DNA of 64,000 bases from Oscillospiraceae bacterium (GCA_009783205.1 WRHO01000002.1:62001-126000); one strand, 5' to 3'; counted from the stretch's first letter, positions 49,295-59,231 are shown. Program-made: numbers and translations. Notes: generated from the letters alone by a model not told the origin.

Positions 49295-51313
49295 TTATTC
49301 GCCTTTAGGTGCGGGGGCGATATGCTTACCGGTGATTGCTATATCCGGCATTTTGACGAGATATAAGAGAACTTCGATAAAGCAGAATATTGTCGGCTCG
49401 CCGGCTTCAAAGCCCTCGGGGCTTATTATTGCGGCTTTCTTCGCCTGTTCCGCGGTTACATCGTCGTTACCCTTAAGGATAACACAATCGCTAACCTTAA
49501 CCAAGAACATAAGAATTTCCATAGCGTCAAAGATTGTTATATCGCCATTGCCGAGAATATCGCCTAATACTGACCATTCCTTGTCTTTATTACAGATAGG
49601 ACAATCGTATTCTAAGCAGGGGGTTTTTCCAGGGCCGGCTTCACATTTTAACGGAGGCGGGGGAGGCGTTGTGCTGCCGCCGTGATTTATGGGGCAAGGT
49701 AACAGATTTTTGCAACCGGGGAAGGGACACCATTCTATTTTGTGGTCTTTACAGGGCATAGGCGCGCCGCAAACACCACAAGCGGGGCAAGAACATTCTA
49801 CCGCCGGCATACCGCATCCGTTTTTGCAGAAGGTATCGTTACACAAATAGCAAAACTCTGTGGGGCCGACTACATTCGCGTGCGTCGCGCACATTTCTCT
49901 GTTTACGCCGGTGATTTCGAATTTTACATATGCTTTTGTGATGATTGGGTTGTTGAGGTTTTTATTGTCGAGCGCGAAGCTTACCGCTTCTTTATCCGCA
50001 TCGGGCCAGTCACCGTGAGGGGGGTTACTCGAACCTTGTCCCTTAGGGTAGGTGGTGGTGAAAAGCGGTGAACTCGCCGAAACATCAAGCTTACGGTTAT
50101 CGGAGAACCAAGCGTTCCACAATTCTACGTTTACAAATTCATCAGTGGGCGCGTTCCCTTGAGAAACGAGGAGGTCTTTATTGCCGCCGTATTCTTCAAC
50201 GCCCCATTTGTTTGCGACTAATTCGTCGTTAATTTTAACCTCTTTAATCTCGATTAAAACTTCGTCATCGCGCCAGGATTCGGGCGCCTGTCTCGCGTTG
50301 AGCAGGAAGCCTATTCCTTCGTCAAATGTTGAGCCGTAGGACATAATCGCGAGACTCGCGAGACGGTCAACGGGTGCCGGTGCACCGCTGCGGTTGAAGT
50401 TTATTTCCATTTCGTATATGCCGTCTTTGTCGATTCTTTGTGAGTCGCTTTTCCAGAAGTTAGTGCCGCCGCTTCTCCAGTCGAGAGCCTCTCTCGATGC
50501 GAGGAAAACGGAGATACCGTTATTTTCACGCTGTTTCTCGGGTACGGGATAAACATCATCTACGAGGTAAACCTTAAATTCAACCTCGATACTATTAATT
50601 GTTGCTTCGTTTTTGAGCCAAAAAGACTGTCCCTCCGTACCTTCCGTTTTGGTGAAAATATTCGGACTCGAGAGAAGACGACGGGGGCCGTACCAACCCG
50701 CCCATAAATCTGCGTTAGCGTGTCCTCTGTCGAATCTGTGTTGTGAAAGGAAGGGGACGGTCGCGGGGTCTTCTAAAGCGTTAATGTTTCCGTTAATTGT
50801 AACCTTTGTGAACTTAATAACGGCGTTTTCAAATCTGCCTTGGTTTCCTTTAGTGTTGTCGTCTCCGTTCGCATCTAAGTAACCGGGAGCTATAAAGTCG
50901 CCCCATGTTGCGTGACAATTAGAACATTCACCGACTTCGGGTTTCCAACCACCCATTCCGCCGCATCCGCCGTTCTCGTCGCACCACGTAGAACCGACCG
51001 GTCTGAGCGAAAGGTTAATAAGGTTATCGTCACCGATATGGTCTATTTTTAATTTGTGTACCTGTCCGGGAGGGGTGTTTCCGTCGATTACGACAATACC
51101 CTCGTTGTCGCCCGCGACACCGGCGGTAGTTCCGCTTTGGCTTTTATACGGCAAATCGTTTGTTTCCCAACTTCCGGTTGTACTTCTTCCCATGAGTTGA
51201 ACCGCATATGATTCACCCGCCGCCGCAACGGGAATAATTGTCGCCGTCGGGATAAGGCTCATAATCATAGAAAATGCTATGAGCAGAGATAATGCGCGTT
51301 TTTTTGTTTTCAT
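49295..51313 (-). CDS. Secreted protein with Cys-rich region and dockerin-like C-terminus
   Basis: A 672-residue exported protein. Signal peptide 1-31 (PVAAAGES); large beta-rich N-terminal region without a recognised domain (about 35-465), including a CDENGGCGG...CSNCHATWGD segment; Cys/His-rich region (about 475-545: CYLCNDTFCKNGCG, CSCPACGVCGAPMPCKDH, CPFPGCKNLLPC); Pro linker; CEAGPGKTPCLEYDCPIC; dockerin-like pair at 583-672 (LGDILGNGDITIFD and GEPTIFCFIEVLLYL). The last 90 residues are about 88% identical to those of the phosphoesterase at 9414. AGGAG ribosome site. A perfect palindrome lies upstream. Confidence 0.8.
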   Translation of the reverse strand: MKTKKRALSLLIAFSMIMSLIPTATIIPVAAAGESYAVQLMGRSTTGSWETNDLPYKSQSGTTAGVAGDNEGIVVIDGNTPPGQVHKLKIDHIGDDNLINLSLRPVGSTWCDENGGCGGMGGWKPEVGECSNCHATWGDFIAPGYLDANGDDNTKGNQGRFENAVIKFTKVTINGNINALEDPATVPFLSQHRFDRGHANADLWAGWYGPRRLLSSPNIFTKTEGTEGQSFWLKNEATINSIEVEFKVYLVDDVYPVPEKQRENNGISVFLASREALDWRSGGTNFWKSDSQRIDKDGIYEMEINFNRSGAPAPVDRLASLAIMSYGSTFDEGIGFLLNARQAPESWRDDEVLIEIKEVKINDELVANKWGVEEYGGNKDLLVSQGNAPTDEFVNVELWNAWFSDNRKLDVSASSPLFTTTYPKGQGSSNPPHGDWPDADKEAVSFALDNKNLNNPIITKAYVKFEITGVNREMCATHANVVGPTEFCYLCNDTFCKNGCGMPAVECSCPACGVCGAPMPCKDHKIEWCPFPGCKNLLPCPINHGGSTTPPPPPLKCEAGPGKTPCLEYDCPICNKDKEWSVLGDILGNGDITIFDAMEILMFLVKVSDCVILKGNDDVTAEQAKKAAIISPEGFEAGEPTIFCFIEVLLYLVKMPDIAITGKHIAPAPKGE

Positions 51314-51350
51314 TGTCTTACTCCTTTTAAAATTAAAAATTTTTATTGTT

Positions 51351-51381
51351 AAGTATTTTTAGAAAATTTCTAAAAATACTT
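51351..51381. promoter_or_regulatory. Perfect 15-bp palindrome upstream of dockerin gene
   Basis: AAGTATTTTTAGAAA a TTTCTAAAAATACTT, 38 bases before the start codon. On the minus strand a TATAAT (51396-51391) lies just upstream of it, so the palindrome would sit at the start of the transcript. Confidence 0.55.
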
Positions 51382-51573
51382 TCCACAAAATTATATCACA
51401 TAATTCGAAAAAAATCTATAATAAAAGTATACAAAATTAAAAAAATATTTTGGTTATGTTGCACAAAAGACGAATACAGTTTTTTGAAGTCCCTTTAACA
51501 ATAAAACGATTGGGCGGGGTAAAAAGTTTCTCCCGCATATTCACTTCCCTTAATCAATTGTAAAACTTAAACA

Positions 51574-54543
51574 TTAAGCGCGGTTGAGATAAGCTTGAAC
51601 CCCGGCGGCAATTGCGTCGGCTATGCCCGATTGATGTCGCTCCGATGCTAACGCCATTGCGTCCTCTAAGTTTGTGACAAACCCCATTTCGACCAAAACG
51701 GACGGAAAGTCTTGTGCTATTGTTACTAAATAGTAGCTGTACTTATCGCCGCGATTTTTGTTCGCGCCGTCCGAGTAGACGCTTTTTTGGAAGTAGGACG
51801 AGACATTCGCGGAAATCGCCGACGCGAGCGGCTGTGAAAACGGCGTATAGTACCAAACCTCGGTACCGCGCGCGTCGCTACCCGCCACCGCATTACAGTG
51901 TAACGAGATAAAAAGGTCACAGTCGTATAAATCGCGCGCATAATCGGGGCGAAGCTTTGTCGCGTAATATGTCGCGTCTGTCGCGAGCATTGTTGCGTTC
52001 GCGCCTAAATCGCGAAGCTTTGTGCAGAGCTTTCGCGCTACCGCTATATTTGCGTCAAATTCGTAGATTTGTCCGACCGCGCCGGGGTCAAAACCGCTCG
52101 AGGTTACACCGTGTCCCGGGTCTACGACAATGTTCATGCCCGACAAAGAGCTTGTTACGTTTTTAAAGGTGAGGGTAAGCTCCCCGTCTTGGTTATAAGC
52201 CGCATAACTCCCGCCGTAAACGCCGCGTTTTCTCAGTTCAAGAACGAGTCGGAATTTTGGGATTCCGTCTATGGTTACAGTTTCCCATTTTCCGGCGGAA
52301 AAAACTTGATTATATTCAAAGGACGGGAGCTTTGTTACCGAGGTTATATTGTCGAAGTCAATGTATATAAAAGATACGTTGAAGTCGCTTATATTGAAGT
52401 TCCCGCCGCCGCCCGCCGAATAGTTCAACCCCGCCGCCATTATATTGAAGCTCGAGCGGTGGTCAAGCGCGATTTTAAAGAAGCTGTTCCTTCCCGAGGT
52501 TCCGCTCGAAAGCACGACCAAGTTGTTTTCGCCCATTCCGTAGCCGCTTTCGACAACTGCGTTATCGGTGCTTATTCGCTTTCCGTTCATCGTTGTATAA
52601 TAATCGCCCGCCGTAGAAAGATGATAGTCGACCGTACCCGCCGGAAGATTTGAATAATCGGGATTTCTCGCCGTACCCGCCGTATTTGCCGGATGTACAA
52701 AGGTGTTATTGTTTAATACGCGTACATAGCTTACCGATTCATTTGTATCGCGCAGAGGATTCATTCGACCGACAACCTCGCCCGTTCCCGCGCTGTCCTC
52801 ATTAATCCATTCGACATCAACCGGCGGAATGTACGGCGGCTCGGGCAGGGGGACGACTACCACCGACGCCCCTTGTATATTACGGGAAAAGCCGCTTAAG
52901 CTCGCCGTTACCGAGATTATTCCGAGATTTTGCGTTTCGCCGATTATGCCGTCGGGAACCTGATAACTTCCCGAAAACGGCGCGTATGATGAATTGAGCG
53001 CGGGGTCGTCAAGGTTATAATCCTGTTGCGAAAGCTTTACGGATTGTCCGTTTATTTCCGCAGTAACACTCGCGCCTCTGTAGGCGATTGCTTCTATTTC
53101 AATGATTGTTCCGCCGTCCACCTCGAGTATTGTACCGTTGGCAATTGCCGCGCCTACCGAGTGTAGCGGGACGACGCGCCGTTCAATTGAATAGGTAACG
53201 GTTTTTCCCTTATGCTTGAGCGTGAAGCGGTTTGCGCCGACAACGAGCGGCTCTTCTATATAAAAGTTGCCCGCTTCGTTGAGCGTTATTTCGACATCGT
53301 TTAAGAAAACCTCAAAGTTGTCGTCGTATGTCCCCTGAAAAATTGCGATTGCGTCATTGGTCGAAAAGCTTTGTGACTTTGGGGTGTTCATTACGAGGTC
53401 GTCAAAAAGGGTTTCCTCGTTTATTTGGTCGTTGAAAAACAGGCGCATTGTTTCGGTAGAATTAAGCCGATTCTCCATGAGGGCGGGGAACGAATTAAAA
53501 ACGCTCCCTTTATATGCGGGGGCTTTCCTCGCGGCAGAGAGCTGTCGCAAAAGCTGGTCATCGCCGTTCCACCCCGCGCTTTCCTCGCCAATCCGCTGAT
53601 TATGATGAATTATGTACATGGGTACTTTTTCCGCGTCGCATATTTCGCCCCAGTAATTTGTAATTTTGTCAAACGGAAGTGCCGAGGTGTCGTCGTTTTC
53701 TGTATAAGCGTCCGGCGCGTTGACCAACGCAAAGTCGGCGTAACCGTTCTCTACATACAAAAGCGTGTCCGCAAAGCCGGAAAGGGAACCGCCTTCGCCG
53801 CCGGACGGCGGGTCAACGCTCCCCGAAAAGTCGCTCAACATTATTCCGACCGGTATACCGTTGTCGGTTAGTCTTATTGTGTCGGCGGCGGTTTTGAAAA
53901 ATGTCTCCGTGCTGTCGTAAAGCCAGTTGTTATATCCTATTCCCCCGCCAAACTCCATATATCGTATAAAGCTTTCCTCATCGCGCAAAGAATAGTAGTT
54001 GTCGAGAATTATACCGTCGCAATAGTATTTTAACGTGAACTTGTGTATCTCGGTTATAAGCGCGTTTATTGTCCCCGCGTTGCCTATTTCGCGATTATTG
54101 TCGTATAATGCGGAATTTATGTCAAACGTAAGATAAACATTAAGCTCGCGCTCTGTTGCCGCGGTTATTATCGAGGACAACGAGTCGCCCTCATCCGATT
54201 TGTTTATATCTGTGTTACAGAATACCGAGTCGTAATCGGACGTAATTATAATAACGGTGTTCATTCCGAGCGCGACAATCTCATCTAAAGCTTCTTCGGA
54301 AATGCCCGTTTCATAATTGTCGTCGTCTTCTTCCGAATCGCTTTTTGCGTTCGGGCGAAGAATGACCCCCCTCATATTGCCCGGTAAATAGAATTTATTT
54401 TCACGTTCACCGTCATCTGTGAACGACGATTCGTCATATGAATCCTCAATAGTCGTTTCGGTCGATTCTTCCGCAAAAAGCGGCAAATTCATACACGAAA
54501 CGATAAATACAACAGAGAGTATTATTGAAATTACTTTGTTCAT
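51574..54543 (-). CDS. N-acetylmuramoyl-L-alanine amidase fused to a GHL10-like TIM barrel
   Basis: A 989-residue exported wall enzyme. Signal peptide 1-24; acidic linker; TIM-barrel domain of the GHL10/DUF187-like type (about 55-400; MRGVILRP, GMNTVIIITSDYDS, LKYYCDGIILDNYY, GIPVGIMLSDF, VPMYIIHHNQ); beta domains (about 400-590); an unidentified beta domain (about 600-800); and a C-terminal Amidase_3 domain (about 805-989) with zinc motifs VVDPGHG, YEFDANIAVARKL (Glu), FISLHCNA (His) and LVEMGFV (catalytic Glu). It cuts stem peptides from glycan chains. It is 2 bases downstream of a GHL10 gene. Confidence 0.88.
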   Translation of the reverse strand: MNKVISIILSVVFIVSCMNLPLFAEESTETTIEDSYDESSFTDDGERENKFYLPGNMRGVILRPNAKSDSEEDDDNYETGISEEALDEIVALGMNTVIIITSDYDSVFCNTDINKSDEGDSLSSIITAATERELNVYLTFDINSALYDNNREIGNAGTINALITEIHKFTLKYYCDGIILDNYYSLRDEESFIRYMEFGGGIGYNNWLYDSTETFFKTAADTIRLTDNGIPVGIMLSDFSGSVDPPSGGEGGSLSGFADTLLYVENGYADFALVNAPDAYTENDDTSALPFDKITNYWGEICDAEKVPMYIIHHNQRIGEESAGWNGDDQLLRQLSAARKAPAYKGSVFNSFPALMENRLNSTETMRLFFNDQINEETLFDDLVMNTPKSQSFSTNDAIAIFQGTYDDNFEVFLNDVEITLNEAGNFYIEEPLVVGANRFTLKHKGKTVTYSIERRVVPLHSVGAAIANGTILEVDGGTIIEIEAIAYRGASVTAEINGQSVKLSQQDYNLDDPALNSSYAPFSGSYQVPDGIIGETQNLGIISVTASLSGFSRNIQGASVVVVPLPEPPYIPPVDVEWINEDSAGTGEVVGRMNPLRDTNESVSYVRVLNNNTFVHPANTAGTARNPDYSNLPAGTVDYHLSTAGDYYTTMNGKRISTDNAVVESGYGMGENNLVVLSSGTSGRNSFFKIALDHRSSFNIMAAGLNYSAGGGGNFNISDFNVSFIYIDFDNITSVTKLPSFEYNQVFSAGKWETVTIDGIPKFRLVLELRKRGVYGGSYAAYNQDGELTLTFKNVTSSLSGMNIVVDPGHGVTSSGFDPGAVGQIYEFDANIAVARKLCTKLRDLGANATMLATDATYYATKLRPDYARDLYDCDLFISLHCNAVAGSDARGTEVWYYTPFSQPLASAISANVSSYFQKSVYSDGANKNRGDKYSYYLVTIAQDFPSVLVEMGFVTNLEDAMALASERHQSGIADAIAAGVQAYLNRA

Positions 54544-54545
54544 CT

Positions 54546-55829
54546 TTACCTCAATATAGGCTTAAAAGCGTTTATTTCTTTTTGAATTGCATCGGTTATA
54601 TGCGCCGGACTGAACAACCAATTATAGCTGAAAAATATAATTCCGCCGTAATTTGACAGCTCACGCGCCTTCTCAATTTGTCTCAAAAGGATTTTATCCT
54701 CGTCAATCCACTCTTGTGAGCCGTCGCCCGCCCAAGCGTCCTCCGAGCCGATTTTGTATACGGCAAGTCCGAATAAAAGCTTTACGGGTGAACCGTCCAA
54801 CATCCCCTGCCACCGGGTTGTACATTCCGAGTAGGGTTGGTCGGAGTTTTCAAAGCCGTAGTAAAACTGTGGCGCGATATAGTCGGCATAACCGATATTT
54901 TTGCACCACGTTTCGACGTCGGCGTACAATTGTTCCCGATTATTTTCTATGCTCCCCTGCGGGCTGATTCCGAAGAGGGCGTTGGGGTTACCTTGTTTCG
55001 TTGACGTGTACAATATCCTCACCATGTTGTTACAGTTGGATTTTCTGAATCTGTTCAAATCGATATTACTCGAATCCGCAAATGCGTCGGCGTCAAACGT
55101 CGTCGCCGTTGTCGGGTAAAAATAATCGTCGATGTGTATTCCGTCAATGTTATACCTTGCGGCTATTTCGGACGCGCCTTTTCCGATTAGATTTGTGACC
55201 TCTTCATATGCGGGGTTAAGGTACCAGTTATCGCCGTTTTTTACTATATATTTGCCCCGCTTTGAGTCGTCGCGGTACCATTCGCCTATCGGCAAATCCG
55301 ACGAAACCTTATCAATGTCCGCGTCGACTTGAATCCGCATCGGGTTGAGCCAACCGTGGAACGATATTCCCCGCTCATGAGCCGCCTCAAGCATTATTTG
55401 CAGGGGGTCGAAGCTCGGCTCCTTGCCGATTGTTCCGGTTACATATTTAGACCAAGGGAAATAATCGGAATTGTACAGGGCGTCTCCGAACGGGCGAAGA
55501 TGAACAAACGCCGTGTTTATTCCGAGCGCGGCGCAGTTGTCCATCATCTCCGCGAAGCTTTTCTTAAACTGTGCCTCGGTTTTTTTTGTAAGAATCCCCG
55601 ACAACTCAATGTAAGAAATCCAAACGCCGATAACCTCGTCATGATTCAAAGCTCCGTATATATCCGTTCGCGGAGGGTGATGCGCGCTCGCTTCTATAAA
55701 CGGAGCCTGTGACGCGTGTATAAGCCCGATATCCGCCACAGAATTGTCCCCGTTGTCCTTCGAGGAACAGGCGGCGAATAATAAATTGGAAATTATTAGA
55801 AGCGAAAAAAGAATTTTAATGTTTTTCAT
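54546..55829 (-). CDS. GHL10 family glycoside hydrolase lipoprotein
   Basis: A 427-residue lipoprotein (lipobox LFAAC) with a GHL10 (DUF187) TIM barrel: EVIGVWISYIELSGIL, INTAFVHLRPFGDALY, ISFHGWLNPMRIQ, NPAYEEV, DGIHIDDYFYP, FGISPQG, ADYIAPQFYYGFE. The E. coli member DigH cleaves glycan strands that have lost their peptides, the product of amidases. Here the gene precedes an amidase gene by 2 bases, matching that order of action. Confidence 0.87.
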   Translation of the reverse strand: MKNIKILFSLLIISNLLFAACSSKDNGDNSVADIGLIHASQAPFIEASAHHPPRTDIYGALNHDEVIGVWISYIELSGILTKKTEAQFKKSFAEMMDNCAALGINTAFVHLRPFGDALYNSDYFPWSKYVTGTIGKEPSFDPLQIMLEAAHERGISFHGWLNPMRIQVDADIDKVSSDLPIGEWYRDDSKRGKYIVKNGDNWYLNPAYEEVTNLIGKGASEIAARYNIDGIHIDDYFYPTTATTFDADAFADSSNIDLNRFRKSNCNNMVRILYTSTKQGNPNALFGISPQGSIENNREQLYADVETWCKNIGYADYIAPQFYYGFENSDQPYSECTTRWQGMLDGSPVKLLFGLAVYKIGSEDAWAGDGSQEWIDEDKILLRQIEKARELSNYGGIIFFSYNWLFSPAHITDAIQKEINAFKPILR

Positions 55830-55867
55830 AAAAGTAGTCCCGTATGAAATAATTTAAGTTTCATGTG

Positions 55868-55896
55868 ATTTTAACACTTTTTTTACGGTTTGTCAA
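55868..55896 (-). promoter_or_regulatory. Promoter of wall-hydrolase operon
   Basis: Minus strand: TTGACA (55896-55891), 17 bp, TAAAAT (55873-55868). Confidence 0.7.
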
Positions 55897-55925
55897 TAAA
55901 AATTTATTAATTTCTAAAAAAGCCC

Positions 55926-55962
55926 TTGACAATTGTTACTAAGTCATAGTATAATTGTAACA
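55926..55962 (+). promoter_or_regulatory. Promoter of acn-icd-rex with TGTTAC/GTAACA repeat
   Basis: TTGACA (55926-55931), 18 bp, TATAAT (55950-55955). TGTTAC (55934) and GTAACA (55957) form an inverted repeat around the -10. It is not a standard Rex box (TTGT..ACAA spacing differs), but could be an operator. Confidence 0.65.
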
Positions 55963-55990
55963 TATAGGTACGATATTAGGAGAATTTTAC

Positions 55991-57958
55991 ATGGCGTTTA
56001 CCCTTACCGAGAAAATAATCAACGCGCATATAATCAGCGGGGAAGCCGTTAAAGGCGGCGAAATCTCGCTTAAAACAGACCAAACGCTCACACAAGACGC
56101 GACGGGTACAATGGCGTATTTACAGTTTGAGGCTATGGGGGTTAAAAGAGTCAAGACCGAGCGGTCGGTTGCTTATATCGACCATAACACCCTTCAGACG
56201 GGGTATGAAAACGCCGACGACCATCGCTACATAGGGAGCGTTGCAAAAAAGCACGGAATATATTTCTCGCGTCCCGGTAACGGAATCTGTCATCAGGTTC
56301 ATCTTGAGCGGTTCGGTAAGCCCGGAAAAACGCTAATCGGCTCCGATTCACACACCCCGACTTGTGGGGGGATAGGAATGTTTGCCGTCGGCGCGGGCGG
56401 ACTTGATGTCGCGGTCGCAATGGGCGGCGGCGGTTATCACATTACTTATCCGGAAATTGTCGGAATTAAGCTTTCGGGAAAATTAAACAAATATGTTTCC
56501 GCAAAAGATATAATTTTAAAAGTTCTCAAGGAATTGAGCGTTAAAGGCGGCGTCGGAAGGGTTATTGAGTATTTCGGAGAAGGGGTAAAGAGCCTTTCTG
56601 TCCCCGAGCGCGCCACCGTTACAAATATGGGGGCGGAGCTTGGCGCAACCACGTCGTTGTTCCCGTCAGATGAGGCTACTGAACAATTTTTAAAGGCACA
56701 GGGCAGGGGCGGCGATTATGTTGAGCTTTCTGCCGATGAGGGCGCGGTTTACGATAAAGTTCTTGAAATCAATCTTTCCGAGCTTGTACCGCTTGCGGCT
56801 TGTCCGCACAGTCCCGATAATATAAAGAGTATATCCGAATTAGAAGGAAAGGTCGTTAATCAGGTTTGTATAGGCTCTTGTACAAACGGCTCGTTACAGG
56901 ATTTGTTTAAGGTGGCGGGTATATTAAAAGGAAAGACCGTTCATGAGGGTGTGGATTTGTCGATTGCACCCGGCTCGAAGCAGGTGTTGAATATGCTTGC
57001 CGAATCGGGCGCATTGAGCGATTTGATAGCGGCGGGTGCGAGAATTTTAGAATGTACCTGCGGACCTTGTATAGGTATGGGACAGTCGCCCGTTTCCGGG
57101 GGCGTTTCGCTCAGGACTTTTAACCGCAACTTTTTGGGGCGTTCGGGTACAAAGGACGCAGAGGTTTATCTTGTTTCACCCGAGACGGCGGCGGCATCTG
57201 CGGTGGCGGGGGCGTTTACCGACCCGCGCAATTCCGACGGTGCGGAAAAAACGTCCGCATATGTAATGCCCGAGAGTTTTCTTATAAATGACAATATGAT
57301 TACCTTGCCCGCAGATGAGGTTGACGCGGCAAATGTAGAGGTTTTGCGCGGCCCGAATATAAAGCCGTTTCCCTCAAACTCGCGTTTGACCGAAAGCATA
57401 ACGGCAGAACTCGTTTTAAAGCTCGGCGATAATATTACGACCGACCACATTATGCCGGCGGGAGCGAAGATTTTGCCTTTACGCTCGAATATTCCCGCAA
57501 TCAGCGAGTATTGTTTCGCGGTTGTCGATGAGGAATTTCCCGCGAGGGCAAAGGCGGCAAAGGAAAAGGGCGGCGGCGTTATTGTCGGCGGCGCGAACTA
57601 CGGGCAGGGGTCGTCGAGAGAACACGCGGCGTTGGCTCCCGTATTTCTCGGCATAAAAGCGGTTATTTGCAAATCGTTCGCGAGGATTCACAAACAAAAT
57701 CTTATCAATAACGGTATTATACCGTTGACCTTTAAAAGCGATGACGATTATGTCAAATTGGAGCAGGGGGCGACAATTGAGCTTCCGTTCATCAAGCGCG
57801 AAATCGAGAACAATGAAAAAAATCAAAAAGAGGTTACGCTCAGATGCGGGTTCAAAGGTGGAGAGCATAATGTCGAAATTAAGCTTAATTGTGAGATTTC
57901 AAAGAGAGACAGAGATATGCTCATCGCGGGCGGACTATTGAATATGTTTAAGAATTGA
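55991..57958 (+). CDS. acn: Aconitate hydratase
   Basis: A 655-residue [4Fe-4S] enzyme converting citrate to isocitrate. Cluster ligands are in GSCTNGS and CTCGPCIGMG. Other segments: DQTLTQDATGTMAYLQF, GSDSHTPTCGGIGMFAVGAGG, DNITTDHIMPAG, GGANYGQGSSREHAAL. The short form (about 640-650) is usual in Clostridia. AGGAG seven bases before ATG. Followed by icd after 39 bases: together they lead to 2-oxoglutarate for glutamate. Confidence 0.96.
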   Translation: MAFTLTEKIINAHIISGEAVKGGEISLKTDQTLTQDATGTMAYLQFEAMGVKRVKTERSVAYIDHNTLQTGYENADDHRYIGSVAKKHGIYFSRPGNGICHQVHLERFGKPGKTLIGSDSHTPTCGGIGMFAVGAGGLDVAVAMGGGGYHITYPEIVGIKLSGKLNKYVSAKDIILKVLKELSVKGGVGRVIEYFGEGVKSLSVPERATVTNMGAELGATTSLFPSDEATEQFLKAQGRGGDYVELSADEGAVYDKVLEINLSELVPLAACPHSPDNIKSISELEGKVVNQVCIGSCTNGSLQDLFKVAGILKGKTVHEGVDLSIAPGSKQVLNMLAESGALSDLIAAGARILECTCGPCIGMGQSPVSGGVSLRTFNRNFLGRSGTKDAEVYLVSPETAAASAVAGAFTDPRNSDGAEKTSAYVMPESFLINDNMITLPADEVDAANVEVLRGPNIKPFPSNSRLTESITAELVLKLGDNITTDHIMPAGAKILPLRSNIPAISEYCFAVVDEEFPARAKAAKEKGGGVIVGGANYGQGSSREHAALAPVFLGIKAVICKSFARIHKQNLINNGIIPLTFKSDDDYVKLEQGATIELPFIKREIENNEKNQKEVTLRCGFKGGEHNVEIKLNCEISKRDRDMLIAGGLLNMFKN

Positions 57959-57997
57959 CCTATTGTGAGAAGTCGATAAGGAGTAATTGATTAAAGA

Positions 57998-59197
57998 ATG
58001 TCGAAAATCCAAATGAAGACACCGCTCGTCGAGATGGACGGCGACGAAATGACCCGAATCATCTGGCAGTTGATAAAAGACGAATTAATTCACCCTTTTG
58101 TGGATTTAAAAAGCGAGTATTATGATTTAGGACTCGAAAGGCGCGATTCAACCAATGACCAAATCACGGTCGATTCAGCCAACGCAACAAAAAAGTACGG
58201 CGTCGCGGTAAAATGCGCCACAATTACGCCTAATGCACAGCGAATGACCGAGTATAAGCTTAAGGAAATGTGGAGGTCGCCGAACGGGACAATCAGAGCA
58301 ATTTTAGACGGAACGGTTTTCCGCGCCCCGATAATTGTCAAGGGGGTCGAATCGCTTGTACCCGGGTGGACAAAGCCGCTCACAATTGCGCGTCACGCAT
58401 ACGGCGATATGTACAGGAATGTTGAGGCGGTTGTTCCGACGGGCGCAAAGGCAGAGCTTGTTATTACCGATAAAGACGGGAAGGAAACGCGCCGGCTAAT
58501 TCACGAATTTTCCGATACCGATGGCGTTATACAAGGGATTCACAATACCGATAAAAGCATAAAAAGCTTTGCGCGTTCTTGTTTCAAATTCGCGCTCGAC
58601 ACTAAACAGGGGTTGACATTTGCGACAAAGGATACCATTTCAAAAACCTATGACCATAGGTTTAAGGATATATTTGAGGACATATATAATAAAGAGTATA
58701 GGTCAAAATTTGAGGCGGCGGGGATTGAGTATTTTTATACATTAATTGATGACGCCGCGGCGAGGGTCGTCCGCAACAACGGCGGGTACATTTGGGCGTG
58801 TAAGAACTATGACGGCGACGTAATGTCGGATTTGGTGGCGTCGGCGTTCGGAAGTCTCGGAATGATGACGTCGGTGCTTGTGTCACCCGACGGTGCATAT
58901 GAGTATGAGGCGGCGCACGGGACGGTCACGCGCCACTATTACAACCACCTCAAGGGACAGGAAACGTCAACAAATTCGGTCGCGACAATTTTTGCGTGGA
59001 CGGGGGCGTTGAACAAGCGCGGCGAGCTCGACTCGATTCATGAGCTTTCGGAATTTGCAAAGCGGCTCGAAAAGGCAACAATTTCTACAATCGAGGACGG
59101 GGTCATGACGGGGGATTTGTTCGCGATATCAACGCTCGAAAATAAGCGCAAGGTGAACACACAGGAGTTCATTAAAGAAATTGCTAAACGCTTGTGA
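57998..59197 (+). CDS. icd: NADP-dependent isocitrate dehydrogenase (eukaryotic-type)
   Basis: A 399-residue enzyme making 2-oxoglutarate from isocitrate. It belongs to the dimeric type also found in eukaryotes: [71 protein letters not shown]. No TCA partner beyond acn is present here. Confidence 0.95.
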   Translation: MSKIQMKTPLVEMDGDEMTRIIWQLIKDELIHPFVDLKSEYYDLGLERRDSTNDQITVDSANATKKYGVAVKCATITPNAQRMTEYKLKEMWRSPNGTIRAILDGTVFRAPIIVKGVESLVPGWTKPLTIARHAYGDMYRNVEAVVPTGAKAELVITDKDGKETRRLIHEFSDTDGVIQGIHNTDKSIKSFARSCFKFALDTKQGLTFATKDTISKTYDHRFKDIFEDIYNKEYRSKFEAAGIEYFYTLIDDAAARVVRNNGGYIWACKNYDGDVMSDLVASAFGSLGMMTSVLVSPDGAYEYEAAHGTVTRHYYNHLKGQETSTNSVATIFAWTGALNKRGELDSIHELSEFAKRLEKATISTIEDGVMTGDLFAISTLENKRKVNTQEFIKEIAKRL

Positions 59198-59231
59198 GAA
59201 GATTTTGAAAAACCCGTGAAAAGCTTTTGAA

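Noticed and set aside
52069-52653. Plus-strand open frame of 194 codons inside the amidase gene
   Set aside because: Antisense shadow of a well-supported gene, with no ribosome site or family pattern.
53425-53871. Plus-strand open frame of 148 codons
   Set aside because: Shadow of the amidase-fusion gene on the minus strand.
55926-55962. Rex-binding site in front of acn
   Set aside because: The TGTTAC/GTAACA repeat has wrong spacing for a Rex box; kept only as an unspecified operator candidate.
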